From NCBI GenBank assembly GCA_019913005.1, contig JAIOHL010000282.1:1-64000 (forward strand): DNA of 64,000 nucleotides. The letters are read 5' to 3'. Each line of letters starts with the position of its first letter. The first letter of the stretch is position 1. Position numbers and translations under genes: made by a program. The notes under the pieces were generated by a model. It did not search any database, was not told the origin of the DNA, and was given only the letters and a program-made list of their open reading frames with translations. Origin of the DNA: Anaerolineae bacterium (GTDB taxonomy: Bacteria; Chloroflexota; Anaerolineae; Aggregatilineales; J027). Shown here piece by piece: positions 32,237 through 41,826 of the stretch.

Positions 32237-32255
32237 AATACGGGTTGATTTTAAA

Positions 32256-33104
32256 CTAGGCTTCGGCGCCCTTCTTGATAGGATTGCCGATCAGGTTACC
32301 CCATTCCGTCCATGAGCCATCATAATTTCGTACATTCTCATACCCTAGAATGTATTTCAACGCGACCCATGTGTGCGAGGAGCGTTCCCCAATGCGGCAG
32401 TAGGTCACGATTTCGTTGTTGCTATCTGTAATCCCGCGACCACCATAGAGGGCTTCCAATTCTTCACGGCTCTTGAATGTGCCATCTTCGGCGACGGCCT
32501 GTGCCCAAGGAATATTGGCCGCCCCGGGGATATGACCTGCACGTTGAGCGGTTTCGCTCATGCCGGGAGGCGCAATCACATCCCCTACGTATTCCGCCAC
32601 CGAACGCACATCTACCAAGCCAAATCCATTCGGCCCAATCTTGCCCAAACGGGTTTTGATGTAGTCACGGTCAGCGCGATATTCCGGATTCACTTTGCTT
32701 ACCACATAATTGGTAGCAGGATAGTTGGGGACATCCGTTACCAACTCACGCCCTTCATCTACCCACTTCTTGCGTCCGCCATTGATGAGACTGACGTTTT
32801 CATGCCCATAATATTTGAACAGCCAGAAGGCATAGGCGGCAAACCAATTGTTATTGTCGCCATACAGAACGACCAGTGTATGGGGGCCAACGCCCGCCTT
32901 GCTTAACAACGCCCCAAAATCTTCTTGGCTGATGATGTCGCGGCGCACTTGATCTTGTAGTTGGGTTTGCCAATTAAAGGCCACTGCACCGCGTAGATGC
33001 CCTTGTTCATATTGAGTGGTGTCCACATCCACTTCGGCAAAGCGAATATTGGGATTACCCAGATTTTCAGCGGCCCATTGCGTAGCGACAATTGCTTCGG
33101 TCAT
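32256..33104 (-). CDS. Thiosulfate/3-mercaptopyruvate sulfurtransferase (two rhodanese domains)
   Basis: ATG at 33104 follows AAGGAG. The N-terminal rhodanese domain has NIRFAEVDVDTTQYEQGHLR, GAVAFNWQTQLQDQV, then LVVLYGDNNNWFAAYAFWLF. The catalytic C-terminal domain has LVDVRSVAEYVGDV, RAGHIPGAANIPWAQAVAED and the active-site loop VTYCRIGERSSHTWVALKYI with Cys as nucleophile. The end (WTEWGNLIGNPIKKG) is typical of such enzymes. It moves sulfane sulfur to cyanide or thiol acceptors. It is a single-gene transcript between two terminators. Confidence 0.92.
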   Translation of the reverse strand: MTEAIVATQWAAENLGNPNIRFAEVDVDTTQYEQGHLRGAVAFNWQTQLQDQVRRDIISQEDFGALLSKAGVGPHTLVVLYGDNNNWFAAYAFWLFKYYGHENVSLINGGRKKWVDEGRELVTDVPNYPATNYVVSKVNPEYRADRDYIKTRLGKIGPNGFGLVDVRSVAEYVGDVIAPPGMSETAQRAGHIPGAANIPWAQAVAEDGTFKSREELEALYGGRGITDSNNEIVTYCRIGERSSHTWVALKYILGYENVRNYDGSWTEWGNLIGNPIKKGAEA

Positions 33105-33235
33105 GAGGTTTTTGCTCCTTAGAGATGTTTCGATGTTTGGTTTTGGGTACAGCTTTGGCCTAAATTGCAATATTGGGTACTACAGCGTTTTTCCCGAGTT
33201 TCGTTTCCTCCCCTTATGGCTGACTTCACAAGCAA

Positions 33236-33261
33236 AAAGCCGACTCAGGCGGGTCGGCTTT
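33236..33261 (-). terminator. Terminator behind the GAF-rich sensor kinase
   Basis: AAAGCCGAC (33236-33244) pairs with GTCGGCTTT (33253-33261) around an 8-base loop. On the minus strand the hairpin is followed by TTTTTGC. It lies between the kinase stop codon at 33451 and the sulfurtransferase start at 33104. Confidence 0.85.
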
Positions 33262-33450
33262 CAGTAAATTTCTTGGCAAAAATGATGAAGTTACTGCCCT
33301 AGGCGCCTGTCAACGCAAAAATAACCGCACATACAACACATGCAGGCCATCATTTGGGAAGTAGTTGAGCTTAAATTCACCATAGTGGCGTTAAAATACC
33401 ATGCCCTCTGTAAAATTACAAATATTATTTTTGGGAAAATCGCCAAAGGC

Positions 33451-36400
33451 CTAGGCCGTGACCTCTTCGTGGCTGGTTTCGGTGGCAAGGGGCAGCGTGA
33501 AGGTAAAAATTGAACCCCCCTCTGGATTATCTTCGATCCAAATCCGTCCGCCATGTGCCTCGACTGCGAGCTTGCAGAAGGTCAGCCCTAAGCCCGTACC
33601 GCGTCGTCGCCCGGCCTGTTCCTTGATTTGCACAAAGCGGTCAAAGAGACGTTCTTTATAATCGTCGGGGATACCCGGCCCATTATCAGCAATCCGTATC
33701 CGCAAGAATTTTTCTTGATTGCCATTTTGACCGGGGGTATCGTCAATTTGGGCGTTGATATACACATGTCCATCACTGGGTGTGAATTTGATGGCGTTGT
33801 CCATTAAATTCAACACCACCCGCTCGATTTTATCCATGTCCACATTCAGCGGCGGGAGAGCTTCTTCTACACGGTTCTCGATGACGACTTCCATCTCTTC
33901 AGCCAGCGGCTTCAGGTCGGTAATCACCATTTCGGCGAGTTGATGAAGGCTGCCCGAGGTGCGATCTAATGAAATCGTGCCGCTTTCCATCTTTGAAACA
34001 TCTAAGAGCGAATTGACCAGATTCAGCAGTTTGCGAACGGCCTGCGATGCGGTGGTGGTCGTTTGTTTCAAAACCTCACGGCTGAGGGCATCGTCATTGG
34101 TAGCGATATTGTTAATCAGCTTGAGCGTGGCATTGATCGCCGTCAGCGGACTGCGAAGGTCATGTACGATCATGCTAGTTAGGTCTTCGCGGGCTTGGGA
34201 TAATTCGCGCTCCTCGGTCATATCTTGGATGACCATGAGCCAGCCGATTGCCCGATCCTCTTGGCCCTCAATGGCTACGTCGGCACGTTCCAAAAAGCGG
34301 TGTTGGCCTGCCACATGGCGATCATAAGAGGTATGATGCGGTTCAGGCTTCCATGTACCTGCCATCAATCCGAGCGTTAGACCGCGCAGCATATTGGTTT
34401 CGAGACCCAATTTCTCAGCGAACTGGATAGATGGTATAGATAGCAGTTCGCGGATTTGTCGGCCTGTAATTTGTTCGGGGTCAAGATCAAGCATCGTCTT
34501 GGCGCGGGGATTTGCCATGCGTAACATGCCGTCACTGTCAATCAACAGCACGGCCTCGGTCATGCTGTCCAAAATTGCCTGCAAGCGGTCACGGGTGGAT
34601 TGGATATTTTGGAACAACAGGCGGCTATCAATCGCAATACGGGCCTGTGCGCCGACCTGCATCAAAAACAGCATATCTTCCAGTCCAAAACCGTCAGCGG
34701 CATTACTTTCGAGCAGAATCGTACCGATGGTCTGGATGTCACGCAGCAAGGGCACACACAACAAAGAGCGGGTTTCTTTACGCGGGGTAGCGAAGGTCGG
34801 GTCGGCTTTGACATCCGGCACCAGTGTGGCATCGCCCGTATCAAAAACGTGTTTACTGATACGATTGAGGCTCTCAGATTTCGCTAACAGTTCCCGTGTG
34901 TAGCCCAACGCGGCCACCTGTTCAGCCGGACGGTGGTCTTCTTTGAGGGTTAGTACGGCTGCATGAGCACCTGTTCCTTCAGCGGCACGTTTAAGTACCC
35001 GCTGGAAGATTTCATCGCGTTCAAGCTGGGTCGAAAACAGATCATGACTTAGCTCTTCCAAAAGCGTTAACTGGTCAACGCGGCGGCTTAGGGCGGCATC
35101 TTTGCTGCTGTACAACTGGGCGTTGCTGATGGTAAGGGCAGCTTGATTAGCAAACGTGCGCAGGACTTCAATATCTTCGTCCCCATGCGGGTGGGGTGTA
35201 TCATAATAGACCACCAACACCCCCAAAATATCTTCGGGGTTACGCATCAACACTTCCACCCATGAACGTTTGCCATCTTGATCTAAAATGGTGCGCATTT
35301 CGGTGGCACGGGTGTCGGTACGGGAATCGGTGATAATTAGAGGTTGTTGGCGATGCGAAAGATTGGTTTCGCTGGTGAGGAGCGGATAGGGCGGGTCATG
35401 TTTAAGGCCATTTGACCGAACCAACGCAATGGTCTGTTTATCTTCGTCCCACCACATAAAAATGGCCGAAGCGGAAGCCCCCACCACTTGTTGGGCATAT
35501 GGCCCGATACGATCCAAAACCTGTTGGGCGTCGAGCGTGCTGCTGAGTTGGGCGCTGACCCGCGTCAGAGTACGCAGTTGGCGGATGCGATCCGATGCCT
35601 GTTCATACAATTGGGCATTTTCGATGGCGAAGCCAGCCTGCACTGCAATGGTCATCAACAGTCGTTCATCGTTGGCGGTAAATTGGCGCTGCGGGCCGTC
35701 TGACCAAACGACAATTGCGCCGCTTACCCGTGTCTGAGCTGGTAGGGGTACCCCCAACCATGAATAGGCCGGAAATTCAATAAAGCCGCCATCCATTTTT
35801 TCAGCGGATGACCACGCCTCTTGCTGAATTAGCAGAGGGTTGCGGGTAGTAATGATCCGCTCAATGAGGCCTTTGCCAGCCTCCCGTCCGGGGCGTTGCT
35901 CAGACTGCCCTGCGCGTATATTCAGCGGAAAAGTGAGATAACGCGAACTGGGGTCGTAGAGAACCACCGAGAAATTTTTGATGTCAAGCAGGGTGGCAAC
36001 CTGTAAATAAATCGTCTGCAAGAGTGCCTGCAATTCCAAATTGGAGCGCATGGCGTTGCTAACCGCTGTGATGGTCATGATCTCCTGCAATTGACCTTCG
36101 TAGCGATGCTGAATTTGGCTAAGACCCTGTACACCGACGACCAACAGTGCGAATCCAATGACCATCAAGCTAAATGCCAGCAGCGAAACCCCATGATAGG
36201 CTACCGCACCCAAAATCGCTTGGGGTAGGGGTACCAACAGTACACCAATCAGTGATTGCCAATTAAGGCGTACCACCTCATCCAGTTGATGCACCGGAAT
36301 GGCATTTTGCCGGATGTTCAGCACTACAGTCGCCAGATAGACTGCCAGATAAATGCCTACTAACGCCAAAATGGGGAGTGAGTCACCTGCACTAAAAGAT

Positions 36401-36846
36401 TGGAGGGGGAGATCGCCGTCAAGCCGTTGATAGGCCCATCCCGCAACTGCAAGACCGAGGGTCAATTGACTGGCGGTACGCAGGGCTGGTTCCCACGTCT
36501 TTTGCAAAAGAACTTTGCGATTGTTTTCCCCTTTGGCATACAGCCGCTGCCCCTCACGAATAAGCATTCCACCTAATGACCCAACGGCGACTGCCCACAG
36601 CGCCGCTCCCATATCATCCGGTTCGGCCAGCGTCAGAAACGCCATAATGCCGACGGTATAGGCCGCGTTAATCTCGCCTTCGGTGAATGTTAGGCCAAAG
36701 TTGAGGGCGAAGCCGGTAAGGATGGCAAACAGTACCCAAAGCACTACTGTTTCGCCAGTGGCATGTGGCGGCATCAGGAGCAAAACAATCAAGGTTGGGA
36801 TTGCCAGCAGCCAGCCGGGGCGACTGCTTTGGCGCGGGGTTAACAT
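33451..36846 (-). CDS. Large membrane sensor histidine kinase with GAF and PAS domains
   Basis: The 1131-residue protein opens with about eight membrane helices (residues 10-245). Three GAF-like segments follow (about 275-420, 430-585, 600-760), for example LLQTIYLQVATLLDIKNFSV and LLCVPLLRDIQTIGTILLES. A PAS domain (about 770-870, AVLLIDSDGMLRMANPRAKT) comes next, then HisKA (MIVHDLRSPLTAINATLKLI) with the phospho-accepting His and HATPase motifs (NLMDNAIKFT, DNGPGIPDDYKERLF, GTGLGLTFCKLAVEAHGG). No receiver or output domain is attached. No response-regulator gene is next to it. It is a single-gene transcript. Confidence 0.93.
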   Translation of the reverse strand: MLTPRQSSRPGWLLAIPTLIVLLLMPPHATGETVVLWVLFAILTGFALNFGLTFTEGEINAAYTVGIMAFLTLAEPDDMGAALWAVAVGSLGGMLIREGQRLYAKGENNRKVLLQKTWEPALRTASQLTLGLAVAGWAYQRLDGDLPLQSFSAGDSLPILALVGIYLAVYLATVVLNIRQNAIPVHQLDEVVRLNWQSLIGVLLVPLPQAILGAVAYHGVSLLAFSLMVIGFALLVVGVQGLSQIQHRYEGQLQEIMTITAVSNAMRSNLELQALLQTIYLQVATLLDIKNFSVVLYDPSSRYLTFPLNIRAGQSEQRPGREAGKGLIERIITTRNPLLIQQEAWSSAEKMDGGFIEFPAYSWLGVPLPAQTRVSGAIVVWSDGPQRQFTANDERLLMTIAVQAGFAIENAQLYEQASDRIRQLRTLTRVSAQLSSTLDAQQVLDRIGPYAQQVVGASASAIFMWWDEDKQTIALVRSNGLKHDPPYPLLTSETNLSHRQQPLIITDSRTDTRATEMRTILDQDGKRSWVEVLMRNPEDILGVLVVYYDTPHPHGDEDIEVLRTFANQAALTISNAQLYSSKDAALSRRVDQLTLLEELSHDLFSTQLERDEIFQRVLKRAAEGTGAHAAVLTLKEDHRPAEQVAALGYTRELLAKSESLNRISKHVFDTGDATLVPDVKADPTFATPRKETRSLLCVPLLRDIQTIGTILLESNAADGFGLEDMLFLMQVGAQARIAIDSRLLFQNIQSTRDRLQAILDSMTEAVLLIDSDGMLRMANPRAKTMLDLDPEQITGRQIRELLSIPSIQFAEKLGLETNMLRGLTLGLMAGTWKPEPHHTSYDRHVAGQHRFLERADVAIEGQEDRAIGWLMVIQDMTEERELSQAREDLTSMIVHDLRSPLTAINATLKLINNIATNDDALSREVLKQTTTTASQAVRKLLNLVNSLLDVSKMESGTISLDRTSGSLHQLAEMVITDLKPLAEEMEVVIENRVEEALPPLNVDMDKIERVVLNLMDNAIKFTPSDGHVYINAQIDDTPGQNGNQEKFLRIRIADNGPGIPDDYKERLFDRFVQIKEQAGRRRGTGLGLTFCKLAVEAHGGRIWIEDNPEGGSIFTFTLPLATETSHEEVTA

Positions 36847-37121
36847 TGGAATCCTATTTCATCTGGGTCAACAACACCCATGCAGTTTATAACCCGATTC
36901 AAAGGTTTGCAAAAATAAATACCTTAATTTTATGTCGTCCTCTCATTTTGAACGCATTGTAGTGAAATTGTCAATAAGTGTTGAATATAGAGAACAAAGT
37001 TAAGCGGATTATCCTTATCCTTCTATAGATTTATTGTACCTCAATTCTTAGAAATCTGCCCCTCGCTCCCAAAAGTTTATGGCGCAAGCAATTCGCCTGT
37101 CTGCCCGTTATAATTGCCAAT

Positions 37122-37925
37122 ATGACAGCACCAATTTTCGAGCATTTTGACCAATCAATCCTTCAACCACACTGGCAACCGCTACTCATTGGCAATGGTC
37201 AGTTAAAGCTGCATGACTCTCAATTGATATGTACCGTTGGCTCTGCCACCGAAGATACGTATCACGACGCTCAAATCTATGATTATGCCCACCTGCGCCG
37301 CCGTGATTATTTATGGCGACCCCCGCTCAAAATGACAGTACGGGCATGGACTTCACATCCGGTTGAAGAACTGCGCGGGACGGCGGGTTTTGGGTTTTGG
37401 AATCAGCCCTTTATGCCGACGGGCAACGATTTACCCCGTTTGCCACGTGCCGTATGGTTTTTCTTTGGGTCGCCACCCAATAATATGGCGCTGGCAAAAG
37501 ATGTGCCGGGATATGGATGGAAAGCCGCCACCTTTGATGCACAAACGCCTAGTTTTTTTGCGATGCTGCCGTTGGCCCCGCTTGGATTTTTATTGATGCG
37601 AAGTCGAGCTATTTATCGGCGGGCATGGCCGATTGCCCAAAAAGCCATTGGTGTCTCCGAAAAACTACTGACAGTAGACATCGCCACTCCGCACATCTAT
37701 GAACTCACTTGGCAGCGAAACAGTGTGGATTTTTCAGTGGATGGCGAAGTAGTGCATCATGCGCCGTGTGCTCCACGTGGCCCGTTAGGGTTTATTGCGT
37801 GGATTGATAATCAGTATGCCATTGTAACGCCGCAGGGCCGTTTGGGTTTTGGTTTTATCCCGTTGCCGTATGAAGAATCCTTGACGTTGGATTCGATTGA
37901 GATACAACCCTTAGAGGAAACCTAA
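37122..37925 (+). CDS. Concanavalin-like (LamG-type) beta-sandwich protein, unknown function
   Basis: The protein has the layout of a beta-sandwich for sugar or lipid binding: DQSILQPHWQPLLIGNGQLK at the start, TVRAWTSHPVEELRGTAGFG, AVWFFFGSPPNNMAL, then ELTWQRNSVDFSVDGEVVHH and GFIAWIDNQYAIVTPQGRLG. It has no signal peptide. A TATAAT box lies only 7 bases before the ATG with no ribosome site, so the transcript is probably leaderless. Its stop shares sequence with the next start (ATGA-type overlap at 37925). The function is not known. Confidence 0.65.
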   Translation: MTAPIFEHFDQSILQPHWQPLLIGNGQLKLHDSQLICTVGSATEDTYHDAQIYDYAHLRRRDYLWRPPLKMTVRAWTSHPVEELRGTAGFGFWNQPFMPTGNDLPRLPRAVWFFFGSPPNNMALAKDVPGYGWKAATFDAQTPSFFAMLPLAPLGFLLMRSRAIYRRAWPIAQKAIGVSEKLLTVDIATPHIYELTWQRNSVDFSVDGEVVHHAPCAPRGPLGFIAWIDNQYAIVTPQGRLGFGFIPLPYEESLTLDSIEIQPLEET

Positions 37926-38725
37926 TGACCTCAACCAATGGCCGTAAGATCATTGCATTTATCCAAGATGCCCCTCTGCGCCAATTAGTTGAGAAAGCGG
38001 CAGCCGAATTGGAAGCCGAGGTCGTTTGGTCGCTAGATACTACGCAGGTTGTAAAACAGGTCGCTGAAATACGCCCCTTAGCCATTCTAGTCCATCTAGC
38101 GCTGTTGGATGATGTGCAGCACGTAATTCAGGCACTTAGAACAAGCCCTGCCACGCGCCGGATTCCCGTGATTGCATTCGATTATCATTTTGATGACGAC
38201 ATCATCCGTCAGGCTGCCGTAACCATTTATCACGATTGGTATTTTAATGCACAGGATGCGATAGCCGGAAATATGCGCCCCACATTGGCCGGGATGATTC
38301 GGTATAGCTTGGGTGAGACGGAAAGAGATTCTCAGAAATTATTTGACCAGTGCACCCAACCGATGCGCCCATTGGTAAAGCGGGGACTTGAGGAGTTTAA
38401 CGCGGGGGAATATTACGAATGCCATGAAACCCTTGAAACGGCATGGATGGAAGAATCTGGCCCGGTGCGGGATATGTATCGTGGTATTTTGCAGGTGGGG
38501 GTGGCCTACTATCAAATTCAACGCGGCAACTATAACGGGGCGATGAAGATGTTTTTACGTTCGTTGCAATGGTTGGAGCCACTGCCCGATCAATGTCAGG
38601 GGATTGACATTGCCCAATTTAGAGCCGATGCTTTGCACGCCCGCTTGGCGATGGAGGCACTTGGCCCAGAACATATTAAAGATTTTGACCGAAGTTTACT
38701 AAAACCCATTACTTATGAAGTTTAG
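37925..38725 (+). CDS. DUF309-domain protein with receiver-like N-terminal domain
   Basis: Residues about 1-120 resemble a response-regulator receiver fold (RKIIAFIQDAPLRQLVEKAA at the start and RPLAILVHLALLDDVQHVIQ where the phospho-Asp strand would be), but the acceptor Asp is replaced by a His region, so it may be a pseudo-receiver. Residues about 150-250 are a DUF309 domain: RGLEEFNAGEYYECHETLET, YRGILQVGVAYYQIQRGNYN, GAMKMFLRSLQWLEPLP. DUF309 alone is common and has a conserved acidic and His-rich helical pocket. The fusion is unusual. It is coupled to the previous gene. Confidence 0.75.
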   Translation: MTSTNGRKIIAFIQDAPLRQLVEKAAAELEAEVVWSLDTTQVVKQVAEIRPLAILVHLALLDDVQHVIQALRTSPATRRIPVIAFDYHFDDDIIRQAAVTIYHDWYFNAQDAIAGNMRPTLAGMIRYSLGETERDSQKLFDQCTQPMRPLVKRGLEEFNAGEYYECHETLETAWMEESGPVRDMYRGILQVGVAYYQIQRGNYNGAMKMFLRSLQWLEPLPDQCQGIDIAQFRADALHARLAMEALGPEHIKDFDRSLLKPITYEV

Positions 38726-38733
38726 GAGTCAAA

Positions 38734-39522
38734 ATGAACAGGATGATTTACCCTGACCGATTTGCGGGTAAGGTGGCGCTCATCACGGGCAGCGGACGGG
38801 GAATCGGCAAGACGATTGCACTGCGGATGGCAGCAGAGGGGGCGGATATTGTTGTCAATTTTTTCCGCAATCGTGAGCCTGCTGAAGAAGCTGCCTCTGA
38901 AATTCGTGCTTTGGGCCGCCGCGCCGAAGTGGTGAAAGCCAATATTGCGGAGCAGGATGAATTGGAATCTCTCTTTCAAGCTACCCAGGAAGCGTATGGG
39001 GGATTGGATTTTCTTATCAACAATGCCGCCTCAGGGTTTAATCGTTCGGTGATGGAACAGCGGGTCAAGGGCTGGGATTGGACGATGAACATCAACGCCC
39101 GTTCCGTTCTGTTTAGTTCCCAATTAGCCGCCCCGATGATGGAAGCACGTGGCGGTGGGGTGATTGTCAACCTAAGTAGCATTGGGTCGTTTCGGGTGCT
39201 GCCAGAATATGTGGCGGTGGGGGCATCCAAAGCGGCCCTAGAAGCCGTTACCCGTTATCTGGCAGTAGAGCTTGCCCCAAGAGGAATTGTAGTCAATGCG
39301 GTGTCAGCGGGGATTGTTGAGACCGACGCTCTGCAACATTTCCCCACTATGAAGACCGTTATGCAAGAACGCTTGGACGCAGCGGCAAATTTCACGCCAG
39401 CCAAGCGCAATTTGAATGCGGACGATGTTGCTGGCGTCGTGGCGTTTTTGTGTACCTCGGATGCCGCGATGATGTGTGGACAAGTTGTGTTGGTGGATGG
39501 GGGATTTACACTTGGGTTTTAG
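38734..39522 (+). CDS. fabL: Short-chain dehydrogenase, FabL-type enoyl-ACP reductase
   Basis: The Rossmann start has ALITGSGRGIGKTIALRMAA (TGxxxGIG). NNAASGFNRSVMEQ follows, then the active site VNLSSIGSFRVLPEYVAVGA with Y-x6-K (YVAVGASK). The segment GIVETDALQHFPTMKTVMQE is a good FabL match. FabL reduces the 2,3-double bond of enoyl-ACP with NADPH in fatty acid synthesis. A weak ribosome site precedes the ATG. It follows the DUF309 gene by 8 bases and a bidirectional terminator lies behind it. Confidence 0.88.
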   Translation: MNRMIYPDRFAGKVALITGSGRGIGKTIALRMAAEGADIVVNFFRNREPAEEAASEIRALGRRAEVVKANIAEQDELESLFQATQEAYGGLDFLINNAASGFNRSVMEQRVKGWDWTMNINARSVLFSSQLAAPMMEARGGGVIVNLSSIGSFRVLPEYVAVGASKAALEAVTRYLAVELAPRGIVVNAVSAGIVETDALQHFPTMKTVMQERLDAAANFTPAKRNLNADDVAGVVAFLCTSDAAMMCGQVVLVDGGFTLGF

Positions 39523-39523
39523 G

Positions 39524-39555
39524 AACAAGAGCCGAGGGAGTATTCGGCCCTTGTT
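39524..39555. terminator. Bidirectional terminator between convergent genes
   Basis: AACAAG and GCCGA (39524-39535) pair with TCGGC and CTTGTT (39544-39555) with a one- or two-base bulge. It lies between the stops of the FabL gene and the receiver-kinase gene. Confidence 0.7.
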
Positions 39556-39564
39556 GCCGATGCC

Positions 39565-40719
39565 TTATTGAGTGAGCGGAATCTTGACCCAGACGGTTGT
39601 GCCTTGACCCACTGCGCTTTCGAGGACAGCGTTGCCGTGATGAATTTCGATGATGCTTTGGGCAATGGGTAGCCCTAAGCCAAAGCCCTGCTGCTCCAAG
39701 CGGCGGTGCTCCAAGCGTTCTGACTGCTGCATGATGCCCCAAACGCGGCGCAGGTCTTCTTCGCGGATGCCGCGTCCAAAATCTTGAACTTCAATCACCC
39801 CCATCTCCTCTTCCGCAAAGCCTCGAACGAAGACGGTTTTGTTTGGGCCAGAAAACACGATTGCATTGCGGATGATTTCTGAGACGGCCTTTGATAAAAC
39901 ATCCAAGACCCCCTCAACACGGAGTCCCGGTTGAATTTCAAATTTTAGAGTGACATTCTCTTGGCGAGCTAAGTCTTCAATAAAGGGGCGGGTGGCTGAA
40001 ATTAGATTCCCCATATCCACTGGCCCATGCTCTAGCTCATAGATACGGTGGGTTTGTCCGCTTGAAATATCGGTCATGGTAACGGTTTGGTCGGCTAAAC
40101 GATTTAGGCGCGAAGTACCCAACTGGATCAGCCGGAAGTATTCTTCGATACCGGGGGTGTCCTGAAGAAGCTGTTTTTGCGCCATCAGTTCTTCCATCAA
40201 TAAATCGAACCCACCTTTAACATAGGTCAGAGGGGTTCGGAGTTCATGCGAGACCACTTGAACAAGGTCATGGCGAATTTTTTCGATCTTATCTTCCATT
40301 GTGCGATGGGCGTGTTCAGTGATCTCACGGCTTCGTTTGAGGCGATTGTTGAGGATCAGGATAAAATCTTCTGGCTTAAAGGGCTTGACCACATATTGGT
40401 CGGCTCCCATCAGCCATCCCTGCCGTACCTGCACATCTTGATCCATCGCGGTGAGGAATATAAACGGAATATCGCGTAGGTTGAGTTTTTCCCGCACGGC
40501 AGTAAAAAAATCGTAGCCATTCATGCGTGGCATGGCGATGTCGCTGACAATCAGATCCGGCTTGCGCGGGTTTTTGTTTAAAATCTCCAGTGCTTCAAGC
40601 CCGTCGCAGGCCAGTGCCACCTCATAACCATGCACTTCTAATAAACTTGCGGCGCTTTCCCTAAAATCGGGATTATCTTCCACAAATAAAACTAAATCAG
40701 GTACTGTGGGGGCGTCCAT
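39565..40719 (-). CDS. Receiver-histidine kinase hybrid (N-terminal REC)
   Basis: Residues about 8-125 are a receiver domain: DLVLFVEDNPDFRESAASLL, then PDLIVSDIAMPRMNGYDFFT with the phospho-Asp, FIFLTAMDQ and QYVVKPFKPEDFI. HisKA follows (DLVQVVSHELRTPLTYVKGG) with the His, then an HATPase domain (AVSEIIRNAIVFSGPNKTVF, VQDFGRGIREEDL and GFGLGLPIAQSIIEIHHG). There is no membrane segment, so input probably comes as phosphate on the N-terminal Asp, and the C-terminal kinase output acts on a partner elsewhere. It is transcribed alone, away from the divergent isomerase gene. Confidence 0.93.
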   Translation of the reverse strand: MDAPTVPDLVLFVEDNPDFRESAASLLEVHGYEVALACDGLEALEILNKNPRKPDLIVSDIAMPRMNGYDFFTAVREKLNLRDIPFIFLTAMDQDVQVRQGWLMGADQYVVKPFKPEDFILILNNRLKRSREITEHAHRTMEDKIEKIRHDLVQVVSHELRTPLTYVKGGFDLLMEELMAQKQLLQDTPGIEEYFRLIQLGTSRLNRLADQTVTMTDISSGQTHRIYELEHGPVDMGNLISATRPFIEDLARQENVTLKFEIQPGLRVEGVLDVLSKAVSEIIRNAIVFSGPNKTVFVRGFAEEEMGVIEVQDFGRGIREEDLRRVWGIMQQSERLEHRRLEQQGFGLGLPIAQSIIEIHHGNAVLESAVGQGTTVWVKIPLTQ

Positions 40720-41037
40720 AAAATTATTCCTTTAAATCACGGTTTACATTGTCAGCATAATCTTTTTCATTCTAGCACGCTTTGACAGGACGATTTCTGA
40801 AAAATATATAAAATATTGCTGTGGCACTTTTGCGAGAAAGTTTGGGAACTGCCTATCTAGGAGGCTTATTACTTGTCAATCCCTCCAGTGGGTAGGTAGT
40901 GGCAACTCAAAACTGTGCTAAACTAAAACTATGCGTTTACCAAACTTAAACCCTATCCTTACCATGTCTCTAGCATAATACATGGCAGGTCTTGTAAACT
41001 TCGCCTCAACCGTCCATTATCCAGAGTAAGCAGTCGC
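40720..41037. other. Divergent intergenic region, no gene seen
   Basis: About 318 bases separate the leftward receiver-kinase gene and the rightward isomerase gene. The sequence is AT-rich. I see no open frame with a ribosome site, no strong dyad and no RNA gene. Promoters for both genes must lie here, but no near-consensus pair stands out. Confidence 0.5.
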
Positions 41038-41826
41038 ATGAATCCCATTTCAATCACCTGTAAACACGAAAGCCTTGAAAGTTGTTTGGCCCTCGCTGCT
41101 GCACAAGGAATTGGCCTAGAAATCCAGTCATTTGCCTTTCCTCCTCTTCTCAATGACGATAATTGGGAAGAAATGGTGACCTTTTATGCGAACCGACTGC
41201 AAAATTTTCACGGCCCGGTAGCGCTGCATGGGGCATTTATGGACATGGCCCCCGGCAGCCCCGACAAAAATTTTCTCCAGATCACCCGTGACCACACGCT
41301 ACGTGATTTTGAAATTGCCAAACGCCTCAAGGCCAAAACGGTGGTTTTCCACGCCAACTTTATTGCGACGATCCATAACGATGATTATCGAGAGGGTTGG
41401 ACAAAGCGGATGGTGCAGTTTTATAAGCCAATTGCTCGTGAAGCCGAAAATATGGGCTTGTGTGTAGTATTGGAAAATATGTGGGAATTTGATCCGTCCA
41501 TCATTCGGCGGGTCGTGGAAGAAGTTGGGTCGTCTGCGTTAGCTGCTTGTTTAGATGTCGGCCATTCACAACTTTTCTCACATCTGCTCTTGGAAGATTG
41601 GCTACAAGACTTGGATGGCTGGATTGCCCATGTTCACATCAATAACAATTATGGCGAGATTGATGAACATCTAGCGCTTGACGACGGGGTATTGGATTAT
41701 GAAAAGATTCTGCCACGTTTGGCGGAACTGCCACGCAACCCTACTATTGTCCTTGAAATTGAACGCCTAGAGGATATTGAACACAGCTTGTCGTTTTTTA
41801 AGCTCCCCCATTCCGAGCAGAATTGA
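41038..41826 (+). CDS. Sugar phosphate isomerase/epimerase (xylose isomerase-like TIM barrel)
   Basis: The barrel starts SITCKHESLESCLALAAAQG. Metal- and substrate-binding strands follow as in AP endonuclease 2 family proteins: VALHGAFMDMAPGSPDKNFL, TVVFHANFIATIHNDDYREG, CVVLENMWEFDPSIIRRVVE, then LAACLDVGHSQLFSHLLLED and HVHINNNYGEIDEHLALDDG. The HxN, ExN, DxGH and HxHxN sites are all present, so metal binding is likely. The substrate is unknown. Its 3' end overlaps the glycosyltransferase gene by 29 bases on the other strand. Confidence 0.85.
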   Translation: MNPISITCKHESLESCLALAAAQGIGLEIQSFAFPPLLNDDNWEEMVTFYANRLQNFHGPVALHGAFMDMAPGSPDKNFLQITRDHTLRDFEIAKRLKAKTVVFHANFIATIHNDDYREGWTKRMVQFYKPIAREAENMGLCVVLENMWEFDPSIIRRVVEEVGSSALAACLDVGHSQLFSHLLLEDWLQDLDGWIAHVHINNNYGEIDEHLALDDGVLDYEKILPRLAELPRNPTIVLEIERLEDIEHSLSFFKLPHSEQN

